This document shows, one piece after another, positions 27,362 through 36,167 of a stretch of DNA of 64,000 nt. The translations under genes were made by a program, and so were the position numbers. The stretch's first letter is position 1. Every line of letters begins with the position of its first letter. The notes under the pieces were generated by a model that was not told the DNA's origin, made no database searches, and worked only from the letters and a program-made list of their open reading frames with translations. Source of the DNA: Shimia sp. (GTDB taxonomy: Bacteria; Pseudomonadota; Alphaproteobacteria; Rhodobacterales; Rhodobacteraceae); NCBI RefSeq assembly GCF_022448905.1, contig NZ_JAKVCW010000002.1, positions 62,001-126,000 of the forward strand. The letters are read 5' to 3'.

Positions 27362-27805
27362 ATGTTGGACAACCTGCCCCGCGGCACAATTTTTATCGAA
27401 GACCTCGAAATCGGCATGACCCGCTATGTGCGCAAAACCGTGACCGATCAGGACATCGAGATGTTTGCCGCCGTGTCCACCGACCACAATCCGGTGCACC
27501 TGGACGAAGAGTATGCCCGGGACACGATGTTTGGCGGCCGCATTGCCCACGGCATGCTGACCGCGGGTCTGATCTCTGCAGTCATCGGCGAGCAACTGCC
27601 CGGCCACGGCACCATCTACATGGGCCAGTCGTTGAAGTTCCTCGCCCCTGTGCGCCCCGATGACACCGTGGTGGCCTCCGTGACCGTGACCGACATCGAC
27701 ATGGGCAAACGCCGCGTGAAACTCGATTGCGCCTGCATGGTCGAAGGCAAGAAAGTCCTCGCCGGCGAAGCCACCGTGCTCGCGCCGTCACGCAAGCTGG
27801 ACTGA
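27362..27805 (+). CDS. MaoC-family (R)-specific enoyl-CoA hydratase
   Basis: A 147-residue single hot-dog domain. The ATG at 27362 follows a strong GGAGGA. The hydratase dyad lies in VSTDHNPVHLDEEYARDTMFGGRIAHGML, with catalytic Asp and His in the usual spacing. The length fits PhaJ-like enzymes, which feed (R)-3-hydroxyacyl-CoA into polyhydroxyalkanoate synthesis or serve other acyl-CoA routes. It is a single gene with its own terminator. Confidence 0.87.
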   Translation: MLDNLPRGTIFIEDLEIGMTRYVRKTVTDQDIEMFAAVSTDHNPVHLDEEYARDTMFGGRIAHGMLTAGLISAVIGEQLPGHGTIYMGQSLKFLAPVRPDDTVVASVTVTDIDMGKRRVKLDCACMVEGKKVLAGEATVLAPSRKLD

Positions 27806-27835
27806 TCCCCCCAACCGAAAAACTCCTCCAAACTC

Positions 27836-27866
27836 AAAGGGCGGTGCCAAATGCACCGCCCTTTTT
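27836..27866 (+). terminator. Terminator of maoC
   Basis: A perfect 9-bp stem (GGGCGGTGC / GCACCGCCC) with a 5-base loop and five T. It stands just beyond the convergent end of the NTF2-like gene. Confidence 0.88.
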
Positions 27867-27869
27867 GCT

Positions 27870-28640
27870 TTAGAACTTGCCGTTCTCATGCGCCATTTCC
27901 GCCGGGATTTCGCTCACCGTGTCCCAGTGCTCCACGATCTTGCCATCCTCAACACGGAACAGATCGAAAAACGCGGTGTGCGCCTCGCCCAGCACGCCCT
28001 CTGACGCAGCAAAGACAAAATTGCCTTCTGCCACAAGCATATGCGTCGTGTCATAGCGCATCTCGATGCCAGCCTCCGCCATCATCTGCAGCGCGCCACC
28101 AAGGCCTTCCAAGCCATCTGCAATCTGCGGATTGTGCTGCAAATACGTCTCCGTGGAAATGTAGTTGGCGATGTTCTCAGGGGCCTTCCCGTGCAAAACA
28201 TCACTCACAAACGCACTCACCAGCGCCTTGTTCTCCGCCGTCTTGTCCCGGTCCACAATCTCCGTCGCCCCATCGGTCATGGTCCGGCCCGACGGGTTCG
28301 GCCCCGCCAGGGGCTGCAGGTTGTCCCAATGTTCCACCACTTTGCCATCCGCCACCCGGAACACATCAAACGCCACCAGCGTCTCCGCCCCAAAGGCCTG
28401 CGCATTGTCAAAAGTGTTGTGCATCACCACCAGATCGCCCTCGGTGATCACCCGATGCGTGGTCGCGGTCATGCCGCTCTGCTGGATCACCGGCACAAAG
28501 CCCACAATCGCCGCCGCCCCGGTGGGCACAGCCGGATTGTGCTGAATGTAGTCTGGCGCCAACAGCACGCTGGCCGCCTCAGGATCAAACTGGATGAAAA
28601 GCGCGGAGAACGCGTTCAGCACGGTTTCAGTGATGGTCAT
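27870..28640 (-). CDS. Double NTF2/SnoaL-like protein
   Basis: A 256-residue cytosolic protein made of two copies of a SnoaL-like domain. The halves repeat the same signature: YIQHNPAVPTG with FDVFRVADGKVVEHWDNLQ in the first, and YLQHNPQIADG with FDLFRVEDGKIVEHWDTVS in the second. SnoaL-type proteins act as small-molecule isomerases, hydrolases or binding proteins. It is divergent from an HxlR regulator gene 94 bases away, which probably controls it. Confidence 0.82.
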   Translation of the reverse strand: MTITETVLNAFSALFIQFDPEAASVLLAPDYIQHNPAVPTGAAAIVGFVPVIQQSGMTATTHRVITEGDLVVMHNTFDNAQAFGAETLVAFDVFRVADGKVVEHWDNLQPLAGPNPSGRTMTDGATEIVDRDKTAENKALVSAFVSDVLHGKAPENIANYISTETYLQHNPQIADGLEGLGGALQMMAEAGIEMRYDTTHMLVAEGNFVFAASEGVLGEAHTAFFDLFRVEDGKIVEHWDTVSEIPAEMAHENGKF

Positions 28641-28672
28641 TTTGGTCAGCCTCTCGAATCAGCTTGTTGCAT

Positions 28673-28737
28673 GTATGGCTGTACGGTATGAATTTTGCAC
28701 CAAGTATCAATTACGCACCTCAAAGGAACCAGGTATG
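28673..28737. promoter_or_regulatory. GTATG/GTATC words in the NTF2-hxlR divergent region
   Basis: The intergenic region contains GTATG at 28673 and 28686, GTATC at 28704, and GTATG again at the hxlR start (28733). Repeated short words in a region shared by a winged-helix regulator and its neighbour are candidates for HxlR binding, but their spacing is irregular. Confidence 0.3.
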
Positions 28738-29100
28738 GTCAAAGTAACCGCCCACACCAAAGAAGAGGCCGAAAACTGCCCGGTCCGCTCTGTCCTGACC
28801 AAAGTCACGGCGAAGTGGAACCTGTTGATTTTGCTCACTTTAGAGGACGGGGAACTGCGCTTTGGCGAACTCAAACGCGCCATTGGCGACGTCACTCAGC
28901 GCGTGCTCACCGAGAACCTACGCCTTTTGGAACGCGACGGCCACCTGACCCGCACCGTGCACCCCGGCCCGCCCTTGGCGGTCTCCTACGCCTTAACCGA
29001 GCAGGGCTTTGACCTTTTGCGTGTGCTCAAACCGCTGGTTGGCTGGGCGGCGCAGAACTTTGGCGACATCTCCGAAGCCCGCGCCCGCGCCGCCGAGTAA
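28735..29100 (+). CDS. HxlR-family transcriptional regulator
   Basis: A 121-residue winged-helix regulator. The ATG at 28735 has AAGGA upstream; the longer open frame has no start signal. The family run is complete: NCPVRSVLTKVTAKWNLLILLTL, then LRFGELKRAIGDVTQRVLTENLRLLERDG. The single N-terminal cysteine of redox- or aldehyde-sensing members is present in ENCPV. It is divergent from the NTF2-like gene, its likely target. Confidence 0.9.
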   Translation: MVKVTAHTKEEAENCPVRSVLTKVTAKWNLLILLTLEDGELRFGELKRAIGDVTQRVLTENLRLLERDGHLTRTVHPGPPLAVSYALTEQGFDLLRVLKPLVGWAAQNFGDISEARARAAE

Positions 29101-29152
29101 CGCCGCGCCGTCCTCTCTTGCGCCTGACCATTCAAGGGGCTAACCCTGCCAC

Positions 29153-30085
29153 ATGCAGATCATTCGCGACTATCAGTTTGTAACCCCTAAAGATCGCGGC
29201 GCCAGCGTCGCGATTGGCAATTTTGACGGCGTGCATGTGGGCCACCAATCGGTGATCGACTTGGCGCTCAAAGCCGCACCGGATGCGCCTTTGGGCATCA
29301 TGACGTTTGAGCCGCACCCGCGCGAGTATTTCGCGCCGGATGCCCCGCCCTTCCGCCTCGCCAGCGCCGAGACCCGCGCGCACCGCTTGGAAAAACTCGG
29401 CGTGGAAAAACTCTATGAGCTGCCGTTCAACACCGCACTGTCCAGCCTCACGCCAGAAGAATTTGCCCGCGACGTGATCGCCGAAGGCCTCGGCCTCGCC
29501 CATGTGGTGGTTGGCGCCGATTTCTGCTTTGGCAAAGGCCGCAAAGGCACCGCTGACGACCTCGTTGCTTATGGCGAAACCTACGGCTTTGGCGTCACCA
29601 TCGCGCCGCTGGTGCAAGGCGGCGACGGTCAAGTCTCATCCACCTCCATCCGCCAGGCACTCTCCGACGGCCGCCCGCGCGATGCGGCCAACATGCTGGG
29701 CCACTGGCACCGAATTGACGGCCCGGTGATTGGCGGCGAACAACGTGGCCGCGAGCTTGGTTTCCCAACTGCCAATATGTCTATCGTCGGCCTGCACCAA
29801 CCCAAATACGGCGTTTATGCCGTGTTGGTCGACGTGCTCGATGGCCCACATCAAGGCAGCTATCACGGCGCCGCCTCCATCGGCACCCGCCCAATGTTTG
29901 GCGAAAACAAAGCCAACATCGAGACCTACCTCTTTGATTTCTCAGGCGATCTCTACGGCCACACGTTGTCCGTTGGCCTCGTCGACTACCTGCGCCCGGA
30001 ACTCAAATTCGACAGCCTCGACGCCCTCATAACCCAAATGGGCGCAGACTGCGACCAAGCCAGAGCGCTGTTAAACGCCTTATGA
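29153..30085 (+). CDS. ribF: Bifunctional riboflavin kinase/FAD synthetase
   Basis: A 310-residue enzyme converting riboflavin to FMN and then FAD. The N-terminal adenylyltransferase domain starts GNFDGVHVGHQ and contains VSSTSIRQAL; the C-terminal flavokinase domain includes GRELGFPTANMS and YGVYAVLV. Its stop codon overlaps the next start (ATGA), so translation is coupled to the YcgN-family gene. Confidence 0.96.
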   Translation: MQIIRDYQFVTPKDRGASVAIGNFDGVHVGHQSVIDLALKAAPDAPLGIMTFEPHPREYFAPDAPPFRLASAETRAHRLEKLGVEKLYELPFNTALSSLTPEEFARDVIAEGLGLAHVVVGADFCFGKGRKGTADDLVAYGETYGFGVTIAPLVQGGDGQVSSTSIRQALSDGRPRDAANMLGHWHRIDGPVIGGEQRGRELGFPTANMSIVGLHQPKYGVYAVLVDVLDGPHQGSYHGAASIGTRPMFGENKANIETYLFDFSGDLYGHTLSVGLVDYLRPELKFDSLDALITQMGADCDQARALLNAL

Positions 30086-30558
30086 GCAGCCAGGACGTCA
30101 TAGCCCGCCACGGCCTCGCCAAACGTTTCTGGGAAAAAAAGCCGCTCGCCAAACTCACCAAGGTTGAATGGGAAGCCCTCTGTGACGGCTGCGGCAAATG
30201 CTGCCTCAACAAGCTCGAAGACGAAGACACCGGCGAGGTCGCGCTGACCTGCGTCGCCTGTCGCCTTCTAGATGACGAAACAGGCCTGTGCAGCCAATAC
30301 GAAATCCGCCATCAGTTTGTGCCCGAATGCATTGTCATGACCCCGGACAACATCGACGATCACGCCTATTGGCTGCCGCAAACCTGCGCCTATCGCCTGC
30401 TTTGGGAAGGCAAACCGCTGTATGACTGGCACCCGCTGATCTCTGGCCGCCAAAACAGCGTTTTTGAGGCAGGCGTCTCCATGCGCCACCGCACCGTATC
30501 CGAATTCGACACCCCGCTGGAGCAGTGGGAAGACTTTATCATCGAGGAGCCCTCCTAA
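30082..30558 (+). CDS. YcgN/UPF0260 cysteine-cluster protein
   Basis: A 158-residue protein with cysteines in CDGCGKCCLNKLED, then LTCVACRLLD, GLCSQYEIR, PECIVM and QTCAYR, the pattern of the UPF0260/CxxCxxCC family, which probably binds an Fe-S cluster or zinc. It overlaps ribF by 4 bp and the aldolase gene by 1 bp (TAATG), so the three form one tight operon. Function unknown. Confidence 0.9.
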   Translation: MSSQDVIARHGLAKRFWEKKPLAKLTKVEWEALCDGCGKCCLNKLEDEDTGEVALTCVACRLLDDETGLCSQYEIRHQFVPECIVMTPDNIDDHAYWLPQTCAYRLLWEGKPLYDWHPLISGRQNSVFEAGVSMRHRTVSEFDTPLEQWEDFIIEEPS

Positions 30559-31607
30559 TGCACTTTGCCTCTGACAACTCCGGCGCCGCACTGCCCGAGG
30601 TCCTCGCCGCCATCACCAAAGCCAACGAAGGCTACGCCATGGGCTATGGCGACGACGTGGAAATGGCGCAGGTCACCGCCAAAATCCGCGAGATTTTTGA
30701 GGCCCCAGAGGCCGCCGTCTATCTGGTCTCCACCGGCACCACGGCAAATTCACTGGCGCTCGCAACCCTTTGTGATCCTTGGCAAACCATCTTCTGCTCG
30801 GAAGTGGCCCACATCCACAAAGACGAGTGCAACGCGCCCGAGTTTTACACCGGCGGGGCCAAGCTCACATTGGCGGCAGACAAAGACGTCGACAAAATGA
30901 CGCCCGCCTCCCTGCGCGCCGCCATCGAAGGCGAAGAGACCCGCGGTGTGCACGGCCCGCAACGCGGCCCTGTGTCGATCACGCAGGTCACCGAATATGG
31001 CACCGTCTACACGCTGGCCGAACTCACGGCCCTTTGTGATGTCGCCAAATCCTATGACCTGCCCGTGCATCTGGACGGCGCGCGCTTCACCAACGCCATG
31101 GTTGCGCTAGGCTGCACGCCTGCAGAAATGACCTGGAAAGCCGGTGTCGACGCGGTCAGCTTCGGCGGCACCAAAAACGGCTGCATGGGTGTCGAAGCGG
31201 TTATCTTCTTTGATCCCAAACATGCCTGGGAATTTGAACTGCGTCGTAAACGCGGCGGCCACCTGTTCTCCAAACACCGCTACCTCTCCGCGCAAATGCT
31301 CGGTTACTTGCAAGACGACGTTTGGATCGAAGCCGCCACCAAAGCCAACGCCAACGCCGCCCATCTCGCGGGCGGATTGCGCGCAATTGGGGCCACCTTC
31401 AAATACCCGCCACAGGCCAACATGATGTTTGTCGCCCTGCCCCGCGCCACTCACAAACGCCTGCTGGACGCCGGCGCGGTCTACCACCTCTGGGACGGCA
31501 CGCTAGAAGGTGACGACGCCGAGATGGTCACCGCGCGTTTGGTTTGCGACTGGTCTCTCAGCAAAGAGTTGATCGACCAATTCCTCGATCTGGCAGCGGG
31601 CAAGTAA
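30558..31607 (+). CDS. Low-specificity L-threonine aldolase
   Basis: A 349-residue PLP enzyme of the beta-eliminating lyase fold, which splits threonine or allo-threonine to glycine and acetaldehyde. It begins FASDNSGAALPEVLAAI, and the PLP lysine is Lys206 in SFGGTKNGCMG, with HLDGARFTNA upstream. GAGGAG stands before the ATG at 30558, inside the end of the YcgN-family gene. Confidence 0.93.
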   Translation: MHFASDNSGAALPEVLAAITKANEGYAMGYGDDVEMAQVTAKIREIFEAPEAAVYLVSTGTTANSLALATLCDPWQTIFCSEVAHIHKDECNAPEFYTGGAKLTLAADKDVDKMTPASLRAAIEGEETRGVHGPQRGPVSITQVTEYGTVYTLAELTALCDVAKSYDLPVHLDGARFTNAMVALGCTPAEMTWKAGVDAVSFGGTKNGCMGVEAVIFFDPKHAWEFELRRKRGGHLFSKHRYLSAQMLGYLQDDVWIEAATKANANAAHLAGGLRAIGATFKYPPQANMMFVALPRATHKRLLDAGAVYHLWDGTLEGDDAEMVTARLVCDWSLSKELIDQFLDLAAGK

Positions 31608-31611
31608 TCCG

Positions 31612-31830
31612 GTGAGAGACACCCTACGCGCCAAAGCGGTTCAGATCTGCAACGACAAAATCGCCAAGAAAGGCGAGACCGTCGGCCTGTCCTTCTACGC
31701 CTTCTTTGCCAACCAGAACAACAACCCGGACCTGCTGATGGAAGCTGCCACATGGTGGATCCAAACCCATGAGCTCGATCACTTTGAGAAAGCCGTGAAG
31801 GTCCGGGAAATGATTTTGGCGGGCAAATAG
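31612..31830 (+). CDS. Small DUF6500-like protein
   Basis: A 72-residue soluble, mostly helical protein starting at a GTG 4 bases after the aldolase stop. Its runs LRAKAVQICNDKIAKKGE, VGLSFYAFFA and HELDHFEKAVKVREMI match my memory of the DUF6500 family in alphaproteobacteria. It is the last gene of the ribF operon by position. Confidence 0.72.
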   Translation: MRDTLRAKAVQICNDKIAKKGETVGLSFYAFFANQNNNPDLLMEAATWWIQTHELDHFEKAVKVREMILAGK

Positions 31831-31947
31831 CTCTAAAATGCCAATGCTATGCCTTGGCAGCGCCCCACTGACCGAAAGACCTTGCACGCGTGCATTGCGC
31901 CAACCCGAAGAATGATACATTCTCGGTCCGTCTTAGATGCGGGTACC

Positions 31948-32631
31948 ATGAAAAAAGTCCATTCAATGTTCGCGGCTTTGGTTGCAGGCCTATTTTTACT
32001 TCCGAGTGCACTTTTTGCGGGGTTCGAAAATTGTGGAATACAATATCAAAAATTGAACTGGGCTGGGCGGCAAGTCGACAAGTTCACGACAGTTATTGCT
32101 CCTGTGAAATCAGGCGAAGTGGCCGTATTTGATCGTGCGCAGTTACGCTGCAACGGCAACAACGTTTCAGACGAACTAAGCATCCACATTTCGCGGTCGG
32201 GAAGCACTGAGATTGAGCGGCTGGACGCATCTCTCAAGCGACATGGGTTTAAATTTGAGTCTGAATACTCCGGCTCACGAATTGCTTTTCCACCCAACTG
32301 GAACTCCGATGGTCAGGGGCGCCACGATGCAATTGCGTGCCTATCCATGAAAAATGAGTTCTTCTTGGACCAACTTGGGCATCAAACCTTTTGTGGCGCA
32401 TCTGATGTGGTGATTGCTTTCGAGCTTTTATCCTCCCGAAGAAACGAAAGCGACGCATGCTCCATAGTTGCGAAGTTTCACTCACAAAACGCCTACGTCT
32501 GGATCTTGGCTTCACAAGTGGAGCAAGCAGCATGCAAAAAAATGACGAAGCATGCGTTTTTCTTACACGTTACAGATACCCTCCGGCTATTTCGCTTTTT
32601 AGACGCGCGCTACGGAGCAGAAACGCTGTAG
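31948..32631 (+). CDS. Exported hypothetical protein in an AT-richer patch
   Basis: A 227-residue protein with a signal peptide (MFAALVAGLFLLPSALFA within the first 30 residues) and seven cysteines in the mature part, among them Cys in NCGIQYQ, LRCNGN, IACLSM, TFCGAS, DACSIV and AACKKM, which could form disulfides in the periplasm. I recognise no family. Base composition is visibly AT-richer than in the neighbours, which suggests recent acquisition. Confidence 0.65.
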   Translation: MKKVHSMFAALVAGLFLLPSALFAGFENCGIQYQKLNWAGRQVDKFTTVIAPVKSGEVAVFDRAQLRCNGNNVSDELSIHISRSGSTEIERLDASLKRHGFKFESEYSGSRIAFPPNWNSDGQGRHDAIACLSMKNEFFLDQLGHQTFCGASDVVIAFELLSSRRNESDACSIVAKFHSQNAYVWILASQVEQAACKKMTKHAFFLHVTDTLRLFRFLDARYGAETL

Positions 32632-32797
32632 CCTAACGAATGAATAGGCAGAAGTTGCTCGCTTCCCAAAAGCTAGACAGCTACGTCAGAAACCATCCGC
32701 CGCACCCTAGCCCCGGCCCCACAGGGCGGGTGCTTCGCCTCCTGCCCCGCAGTTCATGCGCGGTCATCGTTCGCGCAGAACCGCCGATTTCAAATTT

Positions 32798-33430
32798 TCA
32801 GTGCAACATGGCTTTTTCGCACTTTTTGAAATCAAACAGCTTCGCATAGCCGCCCTCGCATAACGCTTGCTTCAGTGAGTCAGAAAAGAATAGTGATCTG
32901 TCGAGCCACTTGTCCGACCAAAAATCCAACCCTTCTGTCTTTGAAGGCAATACAGCAATGTCGCCATCCTGAAGCGTGTACGGCATTTTCCATTTGGCTT
33001 CCGGCGAAGGCTCGGACTGACTGCGGTGTTTGTAGCGTTCCCTTACGTTTTGACACTGTTCCGGTACAAATGCTTCAACATCTTCTCTGACGCCAAGAAT
33101 ATAGAGGTTTGGAACGACCAAAGTTATTCGATCATGCAGGTACAGATTTGCGGGATACATCTTCGCAATCCCTAAGTTGTACGAGGCAAAAACACTGTGG
33201 AGATTTTCCGAGATTTTGATGCCACCTGGCCCGAAGAATATATCAGGAACACCCTTCTCAAAAAATGCATCGCGATACTTCCCATACAAACGAAAAGGCA
33301 AGTCCTCAGAGCGAACCGCACGCCCTTTCGCTTTGGCTCGCCAGCCCGGCTCTTCTCGGTCGATTTCGATCCCCACGAGCAAGTCAGAGTTGTTCGCTAT
33401 CGCCGAAATCCAAATATCACCTTCTGCCAC
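32798..33430 (-). CDS. Orphan protein resembling Imm11/DUF1629 immunity proteins
   Basis: A 210-residue soluble protein. The GTG start at 33430 has GGAG nine bases ahead. Two stretches follow the Imm11/DUF1629 layout: IKISENLHSVFASYNLGIAKMYPANLYLHD in the middle and SLFFSDSLKQALCEGGYAKLFDFKKCE at the end. No toxin gene is next to it. Codon use is AT-richer than in the adjacent hydrolase gene. It resembles the protein at 39340-40185 in layout, not in close sequence. Confidence 0.5.
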   Translation of the reverse strand: MAEGDIWISAIANNSDLLVGIEIDREEPGWRAKAKGRAVRSEDLPFRLYGKYRDAFFEKGVPDIFFGPGGIKISENLHSVFASYNLGIAKMYPANLYLHDRITLVVPNLYILGVREDVEAFVPEQCQNVRERYKHRSQSEPSPEAKWKMPYTLQDGDIAVLPSKTEGLDFWSDKWLDRSLFFSDSLKQALCEGGYAKLFDFKKCEKAMLH

Positions 33431-33461
33431 TACTCTTTACTCCAATACCCCTGCGAAAAAC

Positions 33462-34265
33462 TTAGCCAAGACTTTCAACCATCCGCCGCACCTCAGCCGC
33501 CACCACATCCGCATGCGTGATCGCGCCCATATGCCCGGCACCCGCCACGGTCACCCGCCGCCCATTCTGCACCGCACTGGCAACGCCATCACAGACCGGC
33601 TTCATGATCGCAGGGCTCTCCGCCCCGTCCATCACCACCACCGGCACCGCAATCTCGCCAAGGCGCGGCATGATGTTGCCAACGTCGTCCAGCACATCCT
33701 GCTGGCTGGCCACAACAAACGGCACCTGCCGCGTGAAGGTCGCGCGGGTCTCTTCCGGCAGCGCCTCCCACGGCGTGCCATCGCCCCATTCCTCCACAAA
33801 CATGCGCACCGCCGCCTCGGCGTCACCGGCGTCGTTTAAGGCAAACACCTGCCCCATATGCGCATCGTTCTTGGCCACTTCCTCCGGTGCAGACTCTTTG
33901 GCCGCCAACATCGTCACCGGCTCAAACAACGACAGGGATCGCACCAGATCCGGCCGCTCAATCGCCAGCCGCAGCCCCAACAGACCGCCATAAGAATGCC
34001 CAATCACATCCACCGGTCCGTCCAGCCGCGCCAGAATGGCCTCCAGCATGGTCTGCCCGGTCAGCGTGCCCGGCACATAGTCCGCACTGCGCCCATGGCC
34101 CGGCATGTCCGGCGCCTGAAGGGTCAACAGATCGCCCAGCGCCGCGCCAATACCACGAAAGGCGCCTGAGTGCCCCAGATTGCAATGCAGCGCCAACGCC
34201 GCACGCGGCCCCTGCCCCAACACGCGCCAATGCATGTCAGGCGTCTTTCTGCTGTCCAATGCCAT
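33462..34265 (-). CDS. Alpha/beta-hydrolase
   Basis: A 267-residue hydrolase. The nucleophile elbow is IGHSYGGLLGLRLA, the lid-side stretch is PDMPGHGRSADY, and the final histidine is in VAGAGHMGAITH. The ATG at 34265 follows AAGGA. It is downstream of and 16 bases from the DsbA-like isomerase gene on the same strand, which suggests joint transcription. The substrate is unknown. Confidence 0.85.
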   Translation of the reverse strand: MALDSRKTPDMHWRVLGQGPRAALALHCNLGHSGAFRGIGAALGDLLTLQAPDMPGHGRSADYVPGTLTGQTMLEAILARLDGPVDVIGHSYGGLLGLRLAIERPDLVRSLSLFEPVTMLAAKESAPEEVAKNDAHMGQVFALNDAGDAEAAVRMFVEEWGDGTPWEALPEETRATFTRQVPFVVASQQDVLDDVGNIMPRLGEIAVPVVVMDGAESPAIMKPVCDGVASAVQNGRRVTVAGAGHMGAITHADVVAAEVRRMVESLG

Positions 34266-34281
34266 GGTCCTTAAAGTGTCC

Positions 34282-34881
34282 TTACAACTCACCCGCCAAA
34301 TGCGCGTCCAAATCGTCCAACCGGTCCTGCCCCCAGAACCGCGCCCCATCATCGGTTACGTAGAACGGCGCGCCAAAGGCCCCCGCTTCCACCGCCTCAT
34401 CCAGGTTGCGGGCATAGGTCTCCGCCCCCACCAGCAAACCGCTGTCCGCCAGCGCCGGATCAAACCCGGCCTCAACCAGACAGGCGCGGATCACATCATC
34501 CTGCGCAATGTCCTTCTCCTCAGCCCAGCACGCCCGCGTGAACCCATGCGCCAAAGCGCCCAGGTCGCCACCGCCGGCATTGGCCGCCGCGATAAAGGCA
34601 TAAGAGGATGGCGCCATATTGGTCGGCCAATGCGCCGGATGCAGATTGAACTCCATGCCCAACTTCTTAGCCTGCCGCACCAATTCCTGCGCCCGGTATT
34701 CCTGACGGCTGACGTGACGTTCTTTGGGCGGCGTGCCGCCTGTGCGGCCAAACAGCGCAATGATGTCCAGCGGTTTGTAGACAATCTCAGCCCCGTGTTT
34801 GGCCGCAATCGCCTCCAACCGGGTGCCCGCAAGATAGGTATACGGAGAAATTGTCGAGAAATAATAGGTGATCGTGGCCAT
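34282..34881 (-). CDS. 2-hydroxychromene-2-carboxylate isomerase-like DsbA-family protein
   Basis: A 199-residue protein of the DsbA/HCCA isomerase fold. GGGAGG precedes the ATG at 34881. The N-terminus is YYFSTISPYTYLAG, where a serine takes the place of the first thioredoxin cysteine as in glutathione-dependent isomerases; GAPFYVTDDGARFWGQDRLDDL at the end is typical. The family isomerises ring-cleavage products of aromatics with glutathione. Here it is paired with a hydrolase. Confidence 0.87.
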   Translation of the reverse strand: MATITYYFSTISPYTYLAGTRLEAIAAKHGAEIVYKPLDIIALFGRTGGTPPKERHVSRQEYRAQELVRQAKKLGMEFNLHPAHWPTNMAPSSYAFIAAANAGGGDLGALAHGFTRACWAEEKDIAQDDVIRACLVEAGFDPALADSGLLVGAETYARNLDEAVEAGAFGAPFYVTDDGARFWGQDRLDDLDAHLAGEL

Positions 34882-34988
34882 TTCTGCCTCCCTGATGGCG
34901 CGCTTTGCTTTGCGAGACGTTAGGGCCATGTTAAGGCAAGCGCAACGTCACGAATCTGTCACCAAAGCCACCTGGGGATTACCGCGCT

Positions 34989-36005
34989 ATGGCCACCATT
35001 CTTGAACCCAAACTGATCACTGGCAACGCCAACAAACCGCTTGCCAGCGCCATCGCGCGGCGAATGTCGATGCACCGGGGCAGCAACGTCAATCTGATCG
35101 ACGCCCGTGTAGAGCGCTTCAACGACGCTGAAATCTTTGTCGAAGTCTACGACAACGTGCGCGGCGAAGACATGTTCATCATCCAGTCGACCTCCAACCC
35201 GGCGAACGACAACCTGATGGAATTGTTGATCATGTCCGACGCCCTGCGCCGCTCCTCGGCCAGCCGCATCACCGCTGTGATCCCCTACTTCGGCTACGCC
35301 CGTCAGGACCGCCGCACCAAGGCCCGCACCCCGATCACTGCCAAGCTGGTCGCCAACATGATGGTCGAAGCCGGCATCGAGCGCATCCTGACCATGGATC
35401 TGCACGCCGCACAAATCCAAGGCTTCTTCGACATTCCGGTCGACAACCTCTACGCCTCGCCTGTGTTTGCGCTCGACATCAAAGCGCAGTTCAAAGAGAA
35501 CCTGTCTGACGTGATGATCATCTCTCCGGACGTGGGCGGCGTGGCCCGCGCGCGCGAGCTGGCAAAACGCATCAACGCGCCGCTGGCCATCGTGGACAAA
35601 CGCCGCGAGAAGCCGGGCGAGATTGCTGAGATGACCGTGATCGGCGACGTCAAAGGCAAAAAATGTATCATCGTGGACGACATCTGCGACACCGCCGGCA
35701 CGCTTTGTAAAGCCGCCGAAGTTCTGATCGAGCACGGCGCCACCGAGGTGCACAGCTACATCTCCCACGGCGTTCTGTCCGGCCCGGCGATTGAGCGCAT
35801 CACCAACTCAGTGATGAAATCGCTGGTCATCACCGACAGCATCGAGCCCACTGAGGCCGTCAAAGGCGCCGCCAACATCCGCATCGTGCCCACCGCCCCG
35901 ATGTTTGCCCAGGCAATCCTCAACACCGCTAACGGCACGTCCGTGAGCTCCTTGTTTGAAACCGAGACGCTGGAACCTGCCTACGAAGGCCTGTTCAAAG
36001 CCTGA
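34989..36005 (+). CDS. prs: Ribose-phosphate pyrophosphokinase
   Basis: A 338-residue PRPP synthetase, which makes phosphoribosyl pyrophosphate for nucleotides, histidine and tryptophan. Signatures are [21 protein letters not shown], the metal-binding [15 protein letters not shown], and the PRPP loop [13 protein letters not shown]. The last 75 bases and the terminator are present a second time, diverged, at 39076-39209. Confidence 0.97.
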   Translation: MATILEPKLITGNANKPLASAIARRMSMHRGSNVNLIDARVERFNDAEIFVEVYDNVRGEDMFIIQSTSNPANDNLMELLIMSDALRRSSASRITAVIPYFGYARQDRRTKARTPITAKLVANMMVEAGIERILTMDLHAAQIQGFFDIPVDNLYASPVFALDIKAQFKENLSDVMIISPDVGGVARARELAKRINAPLAIVDKRREKPGEIAEMTVIGDVKGKKCIIVDDICDTAGTLCKAAEVLIEHGATEVHSYISHGVLSGPAIERITNSVMKSLVITDSIEPTEAVKGAANIRIVPTAPMFAQAILNTANGTSVSSLFETETLEPAYEGLFKA

Positions 36006-36065
36006 TCTGAGCGGATCAATTGAGAGATTTGGAAAGCCCCGACGGTTGCGTCGGGGCTTTTTTGT
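35931..36065 (+). repeat. Direct repeat, copy A: 3' end of prs plus terminator
   Basis: This 135-base stretch holds the last 25 codons of prs and its terminator. It recurs at 39076-39209 in the same orientation with about 15 differences, including an unbroken 43-base identical block across the stop codon. The two copies bracket a 3-kb redox gene module. Confidence 0.85.
36033..36065 (+). terminator. Terminator of prs
   Basis: A perfect 11-bp stem (AAAGCCCCGAC / GTCGGGGCTTT) with a 6-base loop, followed by T residues. Confidence 0.92.
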
Positions 36066-36167
36066 GGCGTGTACCTGCCAGTGTACGCTCCAAGGTCACC
36101 TCGCGTGACGCACTCAGACCTGCCCGCCAGGTCACCTCGCCCACAACATTGCCCCGCGCTGCACCTA

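Noticed and set aside
32640-32849. Small open frame between the exported protein and the Imm11-like gene
   Set aside because: Overlaps the neighbour, has no ribosome site, and reads through a GC-rich non-coding stretch.
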